DNA of 37,097 nt from Firmicutes bacterium UBA3936 (GCA_002385745.1 DGEC01000045.1:1-37097); one strand, 5' to 3'. Positions 8,196 through 16,224 are shown, counted from the first letter of the stretch. A program made the numbers and translations. The notes: generated by a model from the sequence alone, not told the origin.

Positions 8196-9169
8196 ATTTT
8201 CTGACCTTCCTTTATCCATCCGGGGTTGGCAATTACCGGCATCCCCGGGGAAATACCCGTAACCACAACCTGTTCTCCGCCTATTGCAACTACTTCAACG
8301 GGACAGTAATTGACTACCGAACGCCTCACCACATATACACCCGTTTCTTCTCCCGCAATAACAACGGCGGAAGCGGGAACCACTATCCCCTTCACCCGCC
8401 GGGTAATTATTTCGGCACCGGTAAACCGCACCTGGGAACATCCCGCTATCTCTTGTTCTATCCTTAAAATAATGTTTTCCGTCTTTTCTCTGCCGGACCC
8501 AATCACCTTGGCGGAAACAACCGTGTCCGGGGCGAAGGCCAAGCATACACTCACTGTCTTTCTGCCTTCCAACTCTGCAAGACGGTCTTTTTGAACTTCC
8601 GCAACAAAATACCAGGTATAATTATTAATAATCTTGCAAAGCAGCGAACCTTTACTTACTTCGGAACCTTCTTTTGCTTCCAGCAGCCGGCTTTCCGCTT
8701 CCTTAACCCGCGAAACATTAATATTTTCAAGAAATGCGGGCTGCAGCTCGCCTTCCCAGCCGTCAAGGGAAAAGCAGACTACGCCGGGAGCAGGCGCCGT
8801 CACAAGATGCTTCTCGCCACTTGCCGATACTATTTCCGCAACGGGAGAACCAAAGGCCACACGCTCCCCTTCGCCGGCAAGAATATGCAAGGTACCGCCG
8901 GCCGGAGATCTGACCAATTGTTCATCCCGGACAACAACACCTTCGACAGCCAGCTTTTGATCGAGAAAACTTTCCCTTGCAATTACGGTTTCGACAGTCA
9001 AACGCGCCACTATGGTTTTGGCTACAGGGTAGACAGCATACAGGCAAAGCAATACAGCGGCCACTGCAAGTAAACAGTAAAGCAGCTTCTTTACGGGCTG
9101 TGTTTTTCCCTTTTCTCCGACAATGACAGTATATTTCCTACCGGCTTTATTCTTTTGTCTTTCTACCAT
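8192..9169 (-). CDS. HlyD-like/efflux-adaptor-like single-pass membrane protein
   Basis: This 325-residue protein has a basic cytosolic start (MVERQKNKAGRKYTVIVG), one transmembrane helix near residues 28-50, then an extracytoplasmic region. SPAGGTLHILAGEGERVAFGSPVAEIV and ITAPAPGVV-like elements resemble the split biotinyl-lipoyl and beta-barrel motifs of HlyD/RND adaptor proteins. Neither a long coiled hairpin nor a partner transporter is visible. A gene of this kind is common in this position in Clostridia, between the laccase-domain gene and yggS, but its role is not known to me. The GTG/ATG-rich upstream stretch is rejected in favour of ATG at 9169, which has AGGGGTGA upstream and overlaps the end of pgeF by 7 bases. 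Confidence 0.7.
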   Translation of the reverse strand: MVERQKNKAGRKYTVIVGEKGKTQPVKKLLYCLLAVAAVLLCLYAVYPVAKTIVARLTVETVIARESFLDQKLAVEGVVVRDEQLVRSPAGGTLHILAGEGERVAFGSPVAEIVSASGEKHLVTAPAPGVVCFSLDGWEGELQPAFLENINVSRVKEAESRLLEAKEGSEVSKGSLLCKIINNYTWYFVAEVQKDRLAELEGRKTVSVCLAFAPDTVVSAKVIGSGREKTENIILRIEQEIAGCSQVRFTGAEIITRRVKGIVVPASAVVIAGEETGVYVVRRSVVNYCPVEVVAIGGEQVVVTGISPGMPVIANPGWIKEGQKI

Positions 9170-9969
9170 AATAGTGCAATCACCCCTGCCATCCGGCCTG
9201 TTCTTCCGCCGGCGGCACGGTAGGAATAAAACATATCCCGCCGGCAACTGGTGCAGTAACAGCTTTTGAAAAGGCGGTTTTTGCTTATTCCTGCGTCTGT
9301 AAGCTGCAAGCAAAGAAAATGGGAGAAATTAAAATACACTTTTCCCCTTTCCGTTCTGAAAACCTGCCGGTGGAGCCTGCTGTCAACGGCAGCAACAACC
9401 TCCTCGCCGACTTCGTAGCAGCAAAATCCTATCGCAGGTGAAACGGCAACGCAGAGGTCCTCCCGGCGGCAGCCCCTTTGAACAAGGCTTTCCACCATCA
9501 GCGCTCCCATGCCGAGAACGGCTCCCCTCCAGCCGGCATGCGCGAGCCCTATCCAGCGCTGTTCCGGGTCAAAAAAGAAAAGTACTGCACAGTCTGCCGC
9601 ATAGGATGCCAATACCACACCGGGTTCAGCCGTAAGCAAGCCATCGGTTTCCGGCAGCGCGTCTTCCATGGTTGCATGGCCCAAGCCTCTCTGCCCTGCG
9701 CCAACCTCCCGTATAACGGTGCCGTGAACCTGGCATCCTGAAGTAATTGCCTACGGCGCAAAGCCCAGGGCTTTAGCCAGCAGCCTGCGGTTCCGGTGCA
9801 CATTCCTGTCTCCCACATGCAGCCCCAAATTAAGGCTGTCATAGGACGGCGGGCTTACCCCGCCGGCCCGCAGGGTAAATCCATGCAGCAAACCGTCCTT
9901 TTGCAAGTTGCTAAAGTTTAAATAATGAATACCTGCGGATGACAGAACAGTCTCTTTGTTCTTACGCAT
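9163..9969 (-). pseudogene. pgeF: pgeF/ylmD laccase-domain (YfiH) gene interrupted by an in-frame TAG
   Basis: Both halves belong to one 269-codon frame. The front half has LLHGFTLRAGGVSPPSYDSL and NLGLHVGDRNVHRNRRLLAK; the back half has QVHG, ASYAADCAVLFFF and LAHAGWRGAV, the His, Cys and His of the zinc site of this purine-nucleoside phosphorylase/oxidase family. Codon 73 (9751-9753) is TAG, between ALGFAP and AITSGCQVHG. Length and alignment are otherwise normal, so this is one substitution rather than a frameshift. The truncated product would lack all three metal ligands. It could be a recent null mutation, a sequencing error, or a decoded or suppressed amber codon. The ATG at 9969 overlaps nrdG by 8 bp, though its ribosome site is weak. 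Confidence 0.85.
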
Positions 9970-10495
9970 TTTCCTTTTTAAGCCCCCGGAAATGCAGCGG
10001 AGACAGGATAACCGTGCCGGACTGCAGGCTTTGCGGCACATCTATTATGCGCTGGTTGCGCGAACCGCGGTACAAAACGGACAAATCGCGCTCTTCTTGT
10101 ACATACGGGCCGTCAATTAACAGATCGGCAGCTACCAAAAGTTCTGCTACAGCCGGATCACCCTTTGCCATTTCCGTCAGTTGTTCAAATGTATACCCGC
10201 TGTAGACTACCAGATTGATGCCGCGTTCTTTTAATATGGCTGCCAGAACTGACAGAGCCTTGCTCTGCATAAAAGGCTCTCCTCCGGAAAAAGTGACTCC
10301 GCTTAAGCCTTTTTCCGCCAGAATCTGCTCTGCCAGCTCGTTTATCTCTACCCGGGACCCGCCGTCCGGGTCATGGGTTTCCGGATTGTGGCAACCGCAA
10401 CAATTATGCGGGCATCCCTGGACAAAAACCACCGTCCGCAGCCCGGGCCCGTCCACCACGCTGTTTTTGTGCAAGCCGGCTATTTTTAGCTGCAT
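9962..10495 (-). CDS. nrdG: Anaerobic ribonucleotide reductase activating enzyme (radical SAM)
   Basis: This 177-residue radical-SAM protein has the iron-sulfur cluster motif CX3CX2C at Cys28, Cys32 and Cys35 within VQGCPHNCCGCHNPET. The SAM-binding stretch GVTFSGGEPFMQ follows. It reduces S-adenosylmethionine to make the 5'-deoxyadenosyl radical that installs the glycyl radical on NrdD. It lies 24 bp after nrdD and shares the NrdR-controlled operon. A GGAGGTG site precedes the ATG. Length is typical for the family. Confidence 0.95.
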   Translation of the reverse strand: MQLKIAGLHKNSVVDGPGLRTVVFVQGCPHNCCGCHNPETHDPDGGSRVEINELAEQILAEKGLSGVTFSGGEPFMQSKALSVLAAILKERGINLVVYSGYTFEQLTEMAKGDPAVAELLVAADLLIDGPYVQEERDLSVLYRGSRNQRIIDVPQSLQSGTVILSPLHFRGLKKENA

Positions 10496-10519
10496 CCGGG
10501 CACCTCCGTTTATTTCAGT

Positions 10520-12544
10520 CTAGCGGCAGTGAGGCTTCCTGTCCCGCAGTTCGGACAGCTTTGCGCTGTTAAAACGGTCTTCTGTTGACAGGTAGCCTGT
10601 TATCCGCCGTATCCGGCGGATATATGTCCCGCCGCAGCTGGGGCAGCAGTCATCAATAATTCCGCTGTACCCACAGCTCTTGCATTCGTCAATAGGGTAA
10701 TTGATTCCCCCGTAACCGACATCAGAATTATACATATGCCTGACAATCTGTTCCACCGCTTCAAAGTTTTCGCCGGGCGGCGACTCCAATTCCACATATG
10801 CAATATGTCCGGCATCACAGTACTTGTGGTATTCGCCTTCGATGCTCAGTTTATCGAAAAGAGACATCGCATAATTGACAGGCACATGAACGGAATTGGT
10901 ATAGTACTCTTTATCGGTCACTCCGGGAATAACTCCGAACAATTCACGGTCAAAGGAGACAAACCGGCCGGATAGGCCTTCTGCCGGCGTGGCAAGCAAA
11001 GTAAAATTCAGGTCAAATTCATCGGAGAACTGCCGGATACGTTTATGCATATGAGCAACAATTTCCAGGCCCAGCTTCCGGGCTTCCTGGTCTTCCCCGT
11101 GATGCTTGCCCAACAGGACCATAAGCGTCTCTGCCAGGCCAATAAAACCTATAGACAGCGTGCCGTTTTTGATAACTTCCTTAATGGGGTCGTCCGGCTG
11201 CAGGTTTTCAGAGCCCATATACAGGTTCTGACCCATTAAAAACGGTAAATCTTTGGCCCTCAAGTTGCCAAGTATTTCAAAGCGGTGCAAAAGCTGCCTT
11301 GCTGCCAGGCGCATCAGGCGGTCCAGTTCAATGTAAAACAGGTTGATATCCCTGGTCTGCAGCGCCAGACGGGGCAGGTTAATGGAGGTAAAGGCTATAT
11401 TTCCCCGCCCGGCTGACACCTCCTCACCGTGCCGGTTGGCAATAACCCTGGTCCGGCAGCCCATATAAGACACTTCATCACCGAACCTGCTGTTGAAACT
11501 GCTGTCCATAAAGCTGAAAGTGGGATTTAGGCGCTTGGCCGCCACCTTTGCGGCATACTGCAGCAAATCGTAGTTCGGATCTCCGGGATCTAAATTAACT
11601 CCCTTTTTAACGCGAAAGACAAGATTGGGGAAAATAGGGCTTTCACCACGTCCAAGGCCCCTTTCAAAAGCCATTAGCAATGCCTTGGTGACAGCACGTC
11701 CATACTCGGACGTATCCGTACCAAAGTTTAGGGAAGAAAAGGGAACCTGGGCACCGGCCCGGGAGTGCATGGTATTTAGATTATATACCAGGCCCTCCAT
11801 TGCCTGGAATATTTCATCTTCGTCGGGTTCGGAAGGCATGTCCGCAATTATCTGTGACATGGCGCGGTCAAAATGGGGAATACTCTGGCCGCCATACATG
11901 TCATTTTGATTGCTCTGCAGAATTATGGCCGTCTGTGCCGCTGCCGATGCAATGCGCTTGGGCGGGCGGATATAGCCGTATCCGGTGTTAAAACCGTTTT
12001 TCAGGAGCTTGTACAAGTCTATTTGCAGGCAATTCAGTGTTTTGCCGTAATAGTCAAGATCATGAATATGAATAAGACCGCTTCTGTGAGCCTGGGAAAA
12101 CTCCTCGGGCAGCAGGTTTGTCAGGTAATAGCTTTTACTGGCGGCACTGGCTATTTGCAGCATTTTTGCCGACGGTGAATTGGAAACATTGGCATTTTCC
12201 CTGCTGGTTTCTTTAAGAATTTCTCTTACCGTATCCATCAAATCGCTTTTTCCGTCCCGGATCCGGGTCCGCCTGTCCCTGTACAGTATGTAGGCTTTGG
12301 CCGTCCGGGCATGTCCATTCTCTATAAGTACCTTTTCCACCACATCCTGTACTTCCTCTACTGTGGGAATCACTCCGTTATAGCCCAGCTTGGCCAGCTC
12401 TTTAACAACCTGGTTTGTTAAATTCTCGGCAATCTTTCTGTTTTCTCCCCCTACGGCTTTGGCGGCTTTGAAAATTGCATCCGTTATTTTCTCCGCATCA
12501 AACGGCACTATCCGGCCGTCCCGTTTGCGAATTTCGGTGAACAC
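10520..12544 (-). CDS. nrdD: Class III anaerobic ribonucleoside-triphosphate reductase
   Basis: This 674-residue glycyl-radical enzyme makes deoxyribonucleotides without oxygen. An N-terminal ATP-cone (about 1-90, EIRKRDGRIVPFDAEKITDA) senses dATP/ATP. The catalytic barrel follows. A C-terminal zinc site uses CKSCGYSG and CCPSCGG, and the radical site is Gly650 in RITGYL. The start is the GTG at 12544: it gives the ATP-cone its normal beginning and has GGAGGG eight bases upstream. A longer frame reaching 12721 would run through nrdR. It begins 4 bp after nrdR ends. Confidence 0.95.
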   Translation of the reverse strand: MFTEIRKRDGRIVPFDAEKITDAIFKAAKAVGGENRKIAENLTNQVVKELAKLGYNGVIPTVEEVQDVVEKVLIENGHARTAKAYILYRDRRTRIRDGKSDLMDTVREILKETSRENANVSNSPSAKMLQIASAASKSYYLTNLLPEEFSQAHRSGLIHIHDLDYYGKTLNCLQIDLYKLLKNGFNTGYGYIRPPKRIASAAAQTAIILQSNQNDMYGGQSIPHFDRAMSQIIADMPSEPDEDEIFQAMEGLVYNLNTMHSRAGAQVPFSSLNFGTDTSEYGRAVTKALLMAFERGLGRGESPIFPNLVFRVKKGVNLDPGDPNYDLLQYAAKVAAKRLNPTFSFMDSSFNSRFGDEVSYMGCRTRVIANRHGEEVSAGRGNIAFTSINLPRLALQTRDINLFYIELDRLMRLAARQLLHRFEILGNLRAKDLPFLMGQNLYMGSENLQPDDPIKEVIKNGTLSIGFIGLAETLMVLLGKHHGEDQEARKLGLEIVAHMHKRIRQFSDEFDLNFTLLATPAEGLSGRFVSFDRELFGVIPGVTDKEYYTNSVHVPVNYAMSLFDKLSIEGEYHKYCDAGHIAYVELESPPGENFEAVEQIVRHMYNSDVGYGGINYPIDECKSCGYSGIIDDCCPSCGGTYIRRIRRITGYLSTEDRFNSAKLSELRDRKPHCR

Positions 12545-12548
12545 TCTT

Positions 12549-13037
12549 TTATCCCTCCGCTCTCTGTCGCTTTTCTGTTCTCTCCCTTTTTTGCGGCATT
12601 TTGGCCAATGCCTCTTTGAAATCGTTAATGTCTTTAAACTTATGATAGACAGAAGCAAAGCGTACATAGGCAACTTCATCGATTTCATAAAGCTTTGCCA
12701 AAACACGTTGCCCAATTTCATCGGACGTTACTTCCTGGGTAAAACTATTCCGCAACTCCCTTTCCAAACTGTCCACCAATTCCTCAAATACTGCCAGCGG
12801 TATTTTTTGTTTGCCCCCTGCCCGGATCAAGCCGTTGATGATTTTGCTGCGGTCAAAAAGCTGCCTGCTGCCATCCCTTTTTACTACAAGCAAAGGAACA
12901 TCCTCCAGTTTTTCATAGGTGGTATAACGTTTTTCGCAGGCAATGCATTCCCTTCTCCGGCGGATGGTACTGCCTTCTTCAGTCTGCCGGGAATCAATCA
13001 CACGGCTGTCCAAATATCCGCAGAATGGGCATTTCAC
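12549..13037 (-). CDS. nrdR: NrdR transcriptional repressor of ribonucleotide reductase genes
   Basis: This 162-residue repressor has a four-cysteine zinc ribbon (Cys3, Cys6, Cys31, Cys34: MKCPFCGY and RRRECIACEKRYTTYE) followed by an ATP-cone that reads (d)ATP levels. It is slightly longer than usual because of a charged tail ending KRERTEKRQRAEG. The start is GTG at 13037, which yields the canonical M/V-KCPFCG beginning with GGGGGGA just upstream; the frame is open further but would cross the promoter. It heads the nrdR-nrdD-nrdG operon and probably represses it through the two boxes over its own promoter. Confidence 0.95.
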   Translation of the reverse strand: MKCPFCGYLDSRVIDSRQTEEGSTIRRRRECIACEKRYTTYEKLEDVPLLVVKRDGSRQLFDRSKIINGLIRAGGKQKIPLAVFEELVDSLERELRNSFTQEVTSDEIGQRVLAKLYEIDEVAYVRFASVYHKFKDINDFKEALAKMPQKRERTEKRQRAEG

Positions 13038-13054
13038 TAACACTCCCCCCTCAA

Positions 13055-13070
13055 CCACAATATCTGGTGC
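13055..13070. promoter_or_regulatory. NrdR-box-like operator, promoter-proximal to nrdR start
   Basis: CCACAATATCTGGTGC matches about 12 of 16 positions of the known NrdR box (acaCwAtATaTwGtgt). It lies just downstream of the -10 element. Its centre is 31 bp, about three helical turns, from the second box, the phasing usual for NrdR box pairs. Confidence 0.8.
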
Positions 13071-13077
13071 TGGCATA

Positions 13078-13106
13078 ATTATACAACACCAGATATTGTG
13101 TTTCAA
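13078..13106 (-). promoter_or_regulatory. nrdR-nrdD-nrdG promoter
   Basis: On the minus strand TTGAAA (13101-13106), a 17 bp spacer and TATAAT (13078-13083) form an almost perfect housekeeping promoter. One NrdR-like box covers the -35/spacer side and the other lies just past the -10, so bound repressor would block polymerase. Confidence 0.85.
13086..13101. promoter_or_regulatory. NrdR-box-like operator overlapping the -35 region
   Basis: ACACCAGATATTGTGT matches 14 of 16 positions of the NrdR box. With 13055-13070 it forms a 14 bp inverted repeat (CACAATATCTGGTG / CACCAGATATTGTG). Confidence 0.85.
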
Positions 13107-13116
13107 GGCCTATTTT

Positions 13117-13371
13117 TTATCTGCTTGGATATGCGGTTACCTTCAGATCAACAAGGATGGTGTCTACACCGATTTTCACAATATTTTCCCAGGGGATAAC
13201 AAAATCCCTGCCGCCGCCCAAAAAATTCAGCAGCCGGGCTGAGCCGGGGACAATAATTGCTGCAATCCGGCCGTTTTCCAGGTCCAGGTCAAGGTCGTAG
13301 ATCGTCCCCAGCCTTCTGCCGTCCACTATATTTATGACTTCCCGGTTGCGCAGGTCCGATATTTTAATCAT
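13117..13371 (-). CDS. ylmC: YlmC/YmxH-family PRC-barrel protein
   Basis: This 84-residue protein is one PRC-barrel-like domain: MIKISDLRNREVINIVDGRR, GTIYDLDLDLENGRI, AAIIVPG and DFVIPWENIVKIGVDTILVD. The YlmC/YmxH family is common in sporeformers and often lies near sigG or ylm genes, but its molecular role is unknown. The ATG at 13371 is chosen with GAGGTG upstream; a longer frame adds an unlikely Cys/Phe-rich leader. The nrdR promoter starts about 10 bp after its stop. Confidence 0.88.
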   Translation of the reverse strand: MIKISDLRNREVINIVDGRRLGTIYDLDLDLENGRIAAIIVPGSARLLNFLGGGRDFVIPWENIVKIGVDTILVDLKVTAYPSR

Positions 13372-13434
13372 TTTGCACCTCTGATTGTGCCTTTTCCTAC
13401 ATTGTATGCCGCAGCAGCCAAAAAATTTTCCGGA

Positions 13435-13468
13435 AAAGAAAAAAAGAGAACACAAAGGCTCTCTTTTT
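13435..13468 (-). terminator. Probable terminator between the small exported-protein gene and ylmC
   Basis: A 9 bp A/T-rich stem (AAAAAGAGA / TCTCTTTTT) with a 10-base loop continues into a T-rich stretch on the minus strand. It is weaker than the other terminators here and could work in both directions. It would separate the sigG unit from ylmC. Confidence 0.5.
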
Positions 13469-13485
13469 GTCAATCAGCAAGAAAT

Positions 13486-13680
13486 TCAGGGCAGCAATTC
13501 TGAAACAGGGGCTACGCGGCGGTAGTAATATACGCCGTCCACTTCTCTCACTTCAGCCACCCTAATCAGGTTGGACTGATTAAAAGCCGGAACCGCTTCA
13601 CCTGGCGGAGACAGGAACACCGTAAGAAAAAGCAGAAATGCCAGTCCTGCGCCTGCCTGACTGAAATTTTTCTTGTGCAC
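13486..13680 (-). CDS. Small exported or membrane-anchored protein of unknown function
   Basis: This 64-residue protein has the features of a signal peptide: HKK near the start, a hydrophobic core (AGAGLAFLLFLTVFL), and SPPGEAVPA, which could be a cleavage region. The remaining about 35 residues include IRVAEVREVDGVYYYRRVAPV. I do not recognise a family. The GTG at 13680 is supported by AGGAGG nine bases upstream. It begins 16 bp after sigG and ends before a probable terminator, so it is likely co-transcribed with sigG, possibly in the forespore. Confidence 0.65.
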   Translation of the reverse strand: MHKKNFSQAGAGLAFLLFLTVFLSPPGEAVPAFNQSNLIRVAEVREVDGVYYYRRVAPVSELLP

Positions 13681-13696
13681 CTTCTCCCACCTCCTG

Positions 13697-14500
13697 TTAT
13701 TGTACATGTTTGCGCAAATGTCCAAGAGCCGCTTTTTCCAGGCGCGATACCTGGGCTTGCGAAATGCCGATTTCGTCGGCAACTTCCATCTGTGTTTTGC
13801 CCCGGTAAAAGCGGAGCGTCAGGATCAGCTTTTCCCTGTCGCTGAGTTTCTGCAGCGCTTCTTTAATGGCCAGAACCTCAAGCCACTTTTCATCCTCATT
13901 TCTCTCATCCGCTATTTGGTCCATCACAAAAATCGGATCTCCGCCGTCATGATAAATCGGCTCAAACAAGGACACCGGCTCCTGGATTGCATCCAGGGCA
14001 AATACTATGTCTTCCCGCCTGAGATTCAATTCCGAGGCAATTTCACTGATATTGGGCTCCCGTCCAAAACGGTTGGCCAGACTGTCACGTACTTGCAGTA
14101 CCTTGTATGCAATATCACGGAGAGAACGGGAAACCCTTATGGGATTGTTGTCCCGCAGGTAACGGCGTATCTCACCGATAATCATGGGCACGGCATAAGT
14201 GGAAAATTTAACATTCTGTCCCAAATCAAAATTATCTATTGCTTTTATTAAACCAATGCAGCCAACCTGAAAAAGGTCGTCTACAAATTCTCCACGGTTG
14301 TTAAAACGCTGGATAACGCTCAATACCAGCCGTAAATTCCCCTTCACAAGCTTTTGCCTGGCAGTTTCATCACCAGCCCGGAGCTTTATAAAAAGTTTGC
14401 GTATTTCCTCATTTGTCAGAACAGGCAGTTTGGCTGTATTGACTCCGCAGATTTCAACTTTGTTAATCAGTCTCAATTCCCTCCCGGCTGAAAATAGCAA
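13697..14500 (-). CDS. sigG: RNA polymerase sporulation sigma factor sigma-G
   Basis: This sigma-70-family factor (up to 267 residues) drives late forespore gene expression. NKVEICGVNTAKLPVLTNEE at the front and LVKGNLRLVLSVIQRF, QVGCIGLIKAIDNFDL, KFSTYAVPMIIGEIRRY and the region-4 helix-turn-helix (TQMEVADEIGISQAQVSRLEK) are diagnostic of SigG rather than SigF. The start is uncertain. TTG at 14500 has a weak site. The conserved protein should begin near NKVEICG, where a GGGAGGG lies 3 bases from a TTG and 8-9 from a CTG. A leader with a 7 bp dyad precedes it. Confidence 0.95.
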   Translation of the reverse strand: MLFSAGRELRLINKVEICGVNTAKLPVLTNEEIRKLFIKLRAGDETARQKLVKGNLRLVLSVIQRFNNRGEFVDDLFQVGCIGLIKAIDNFDLGQNVKFSTYAVPMIIGEIRRYLRDNNPIRVSRSLRDIAYKVLQVRDSLANRFGREPNISEIASELNLRREDIVFALDAIQEPVSLFEPIYHDGGDPIFVMDQIADERNEDEKWLEVLAIKEALQKLSDREKLILTLRFYRGKTQMEVADEIGISQAQVSRLEKAALGHLRKHVQ

Positions 14501-14538
14501 GGAAGATATACCCTGCCTTTATATCAGCAGTATTTCCG

Positions 14539-14575
14539 AAGCAGGTCTTTTTATTCAGCTAATGATTGCCTGCTT
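14539..14575 (-). repeat. Inverted repeat in the sigE-sigG leader
   Basis: AAGCAGG and CCTGCTT can form a 7 bp stem with a 23-base loop, inside the 99 bp gap before sigG. A hairpin and poor start codon are reported to lower sigG translation in Bacillus subtilis, so a similar throttle is possible here. Stem pairing is seen; function is inferred. Confidence 0.45.
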
Positions 14576-14599
14576 TAGCAAAAGCTGTATCCTTGCTTT

Positions 14600-15331
14600 T
14601 TATACCATTTTTTTTATTTCCTTTCTTAAACGCTTGATAATCCTTTTTTCCAGCCGGGATATATATGACTGGGAGATGCCAAGCATGCCCGCCACTTCTT
14701 TCTGCGTTTTTTCCTCCTGCCCGAGCAGCCCAAAGCGCAGTTCCATAATCCGCCTTTCCCGGCAGCCCAGTTTGCCGATCGCCGTATAAAGCAGTTTTCG
14801 TTCCACTTCAGCTTCGATGTTTTTTAAAACCAGGTCACTTTCCGTCCCCAGCACATCGGAAAGCAAAAGCTCATTTCCGTCCCAGTCCACATTCAGCGGT
14901 TCGTCAAAGGACACTTCGGCCTTAACTTTATTATTTCTTCTTAAAAACATTAATATTTCATTTTCAATGCACTTGGAAGCATAGGTGGCCAGTTTGATAT
15001 TCTTATGAGGATCAAATGTGTTGACGGCTTTAATCAAGCCGATGGTGCCGATTGAAACAAGGTCGTCAATATAGATGCCCGTGTTTTCAAATTTCCTGGC
15101 AATATAAACCACAAGCCTCAGGTTGCGTTCGATCAGCACTGTTTTAACAGCACAATCTCCCCGTTTCAGTTTTTCCAGCAAATAATTTTCTTCATCCTGG
15201 GAAAGGGGAGGCGGCAGGGTTTCCGAACTGCCGACATAAAAAACCTCCGGTAAAAACTGCCGGCCCAGGCGTCCAAGCAGCCTGATGTATTGCAGGCGCA
15301 ACCAGAGTTTCAGGTATAATATGAGCTTCAA
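14600..15331 (-). CDS. sigE: RNA polymerase sporulation sigma factor sigma-E (pro-form)
   Basis: This 243-residue sigma factor is made inactive in the mother cell and activated by removal of its N-terminal pro-sequence. The pro-region (about 1-30) is basic and hydrophobic (LWLRLQYIRLLGRLGRQFLP), ending near EVFYVGSSETLPPP, which aligns with the cleavage area of Bacillus SigE. The body has RNLRLVVYIARKFENTG, LVSIGTIGLIKAVNTF and KTQKEVAGMLGISQSYISRLEK. The start is TTG, overlapping the spoIIGA stop as TTGA; GGGGGTGG lies upstream. The overlap suggests coupled synthesis of the sigma factor and its protease. Confidence 0.97.
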   Translation of the reverse strand: MKLILYLKLWLRLQYIRLLGRLGRQFLPEVFYVGSSETLPPPLSQDEENYLLEKLKRGDCAVKTVLIERNLRLVVYIARKFENTGIYIDDLVSIGTIGLIKAVNTFDPHKNIKLATYASKCIENEILMFLRRNNKVKAEVSFDEPLNVDWDGNELLLSDVLGTESDLVLKNIEAEVERKLLYTAIGKLGCRERRIMELRFGLLGQEEKTQKEVAGMLGISQSYISRLEKRIIKRLRKEIKKMV

Positions 15332-16224
15332 TCATCCCCACCCCCGGAAAAATTAAAGATTTGCGGATGCAGCAGCACTTCTGCTTCATTTTCCAGCTGC
15401 AAAGGCTTGCTTGTCAGAGCAAAGGACAAATCATTTCTCTCCTCCCTGTACCCATTCCCCTCCAAAACAACCAGAGTCGGACGATATGTAACCAGCACTC
15501 CCGAACTTTCCAGGGAACGAAACGGTACTACTCCGAAACGGGCGGCAGTACTGTCCGGGATTTCACCCAGGGCGGAAACGGGATCACTTCCCCTCTCATA
15601 AGCTTCCTGCAGTTTTTGTGGCAGAAGTACCCGCAGAATACGGTAGCTCGCAACACATAAGGGACTGCCTGTCAGCGGGTCTCGCAGCTGGTTGCCCGTA
15701 TCAAGCAGCGCCGGAACAGTAATTTTCTTATCCCCGTCAAAAACCTGCAGTTGGTAGCACAAGCCCTGCCGCTTCCGCTGCCGGATACTGTAAAAACAGA
15801 TCCCGGCAAACAGCAAAAAGGCGGCAACCGAACCTTTAAACAACAGTCCGGGCTGCGGTAAACTCAAGTAAAAAATGCCCCCTCTTATCACAGGCTGGCC
15901 GCCGGCAAAAAAATAAAAGGAAAAAATCGTTCCGGCCACAAAAAAAGTAGTAAAAACAAATGCGGCGCACAGGCGGATTGTTTCTATTGCCCGGCGGGGG
16001 CGGAAGGTAAGCAGTACCGCCAGTATGGAGACAATAATTTTCCCCGCCCAGGAAAAAAAGATGACGGAAGCCGGCAGGTAAGCAGCCAAACTGTAAAGGG
16101 CGGTCACCAGGCTTCCGGCCAAAAGGCGCCCTCCTTTTATCTTTCTGCCCGTTAAACAGGCCGCCAGGTAAAGCAAAAAACCGTTCATCAGCAAATTGAG
16201 GGCAAGGAGATCTTCGACATACAT
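15328..16224 (-). CDS. spoIIGA: Sigma-E-processing membrane aspartic peptidase
   Basis: This 298-residue protein has an N-terminal half with five or so membrane helices (from EDLLALNLLMNGFLLYLAACL) and a C-terminal cytosolic half with the aspartic-protease motif LLDTGNQLRDPLTG (Asp175). It cleaves pro-SigE at the sporulation septum after a forespore signal. The ATG at 16224 is chosen over a GTG at 16233 because it has GGGG eight bases upstream and gives the family's usual beginning. It is directly overlapped by sigE. The preceding region carries a spoIIG-like promoter. Confidence 0.95.
   Translation of the reverse strand: MYVEDLLALNLLMNGFLLYLAACLTGRKIKGGRLLAGSLVTALYSLAAYLPASVIFFSWAGKIIVSILAVLLTFRPRRAIETIRLCAAFVFTTFFVAGTIFSFYFFAGGQPVIRGGIFYLSLPQPGLLFKGSVAAFLLFAGICFYSIRQRKRQGLCYQLQVFDGDKKITVPALLDTGNQLRDPLTGSPLCVASYRILRVLLPQKLQEAYERGSDPVSALGEIPDSTAARFGVVPFRSLESSGVLVTYRPTLVVLEGNGYREERNDLSFALTSKPLQLENEAEVLLHPQIFNFSGGGDD

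Noticed and set aside
12545..12721. Upstream extension of nrdD by 59 residues
   Set aside because: It lies entirely within nrdR in another frame, has no ribosome site, and precedes the normal start of the ATP-cone.
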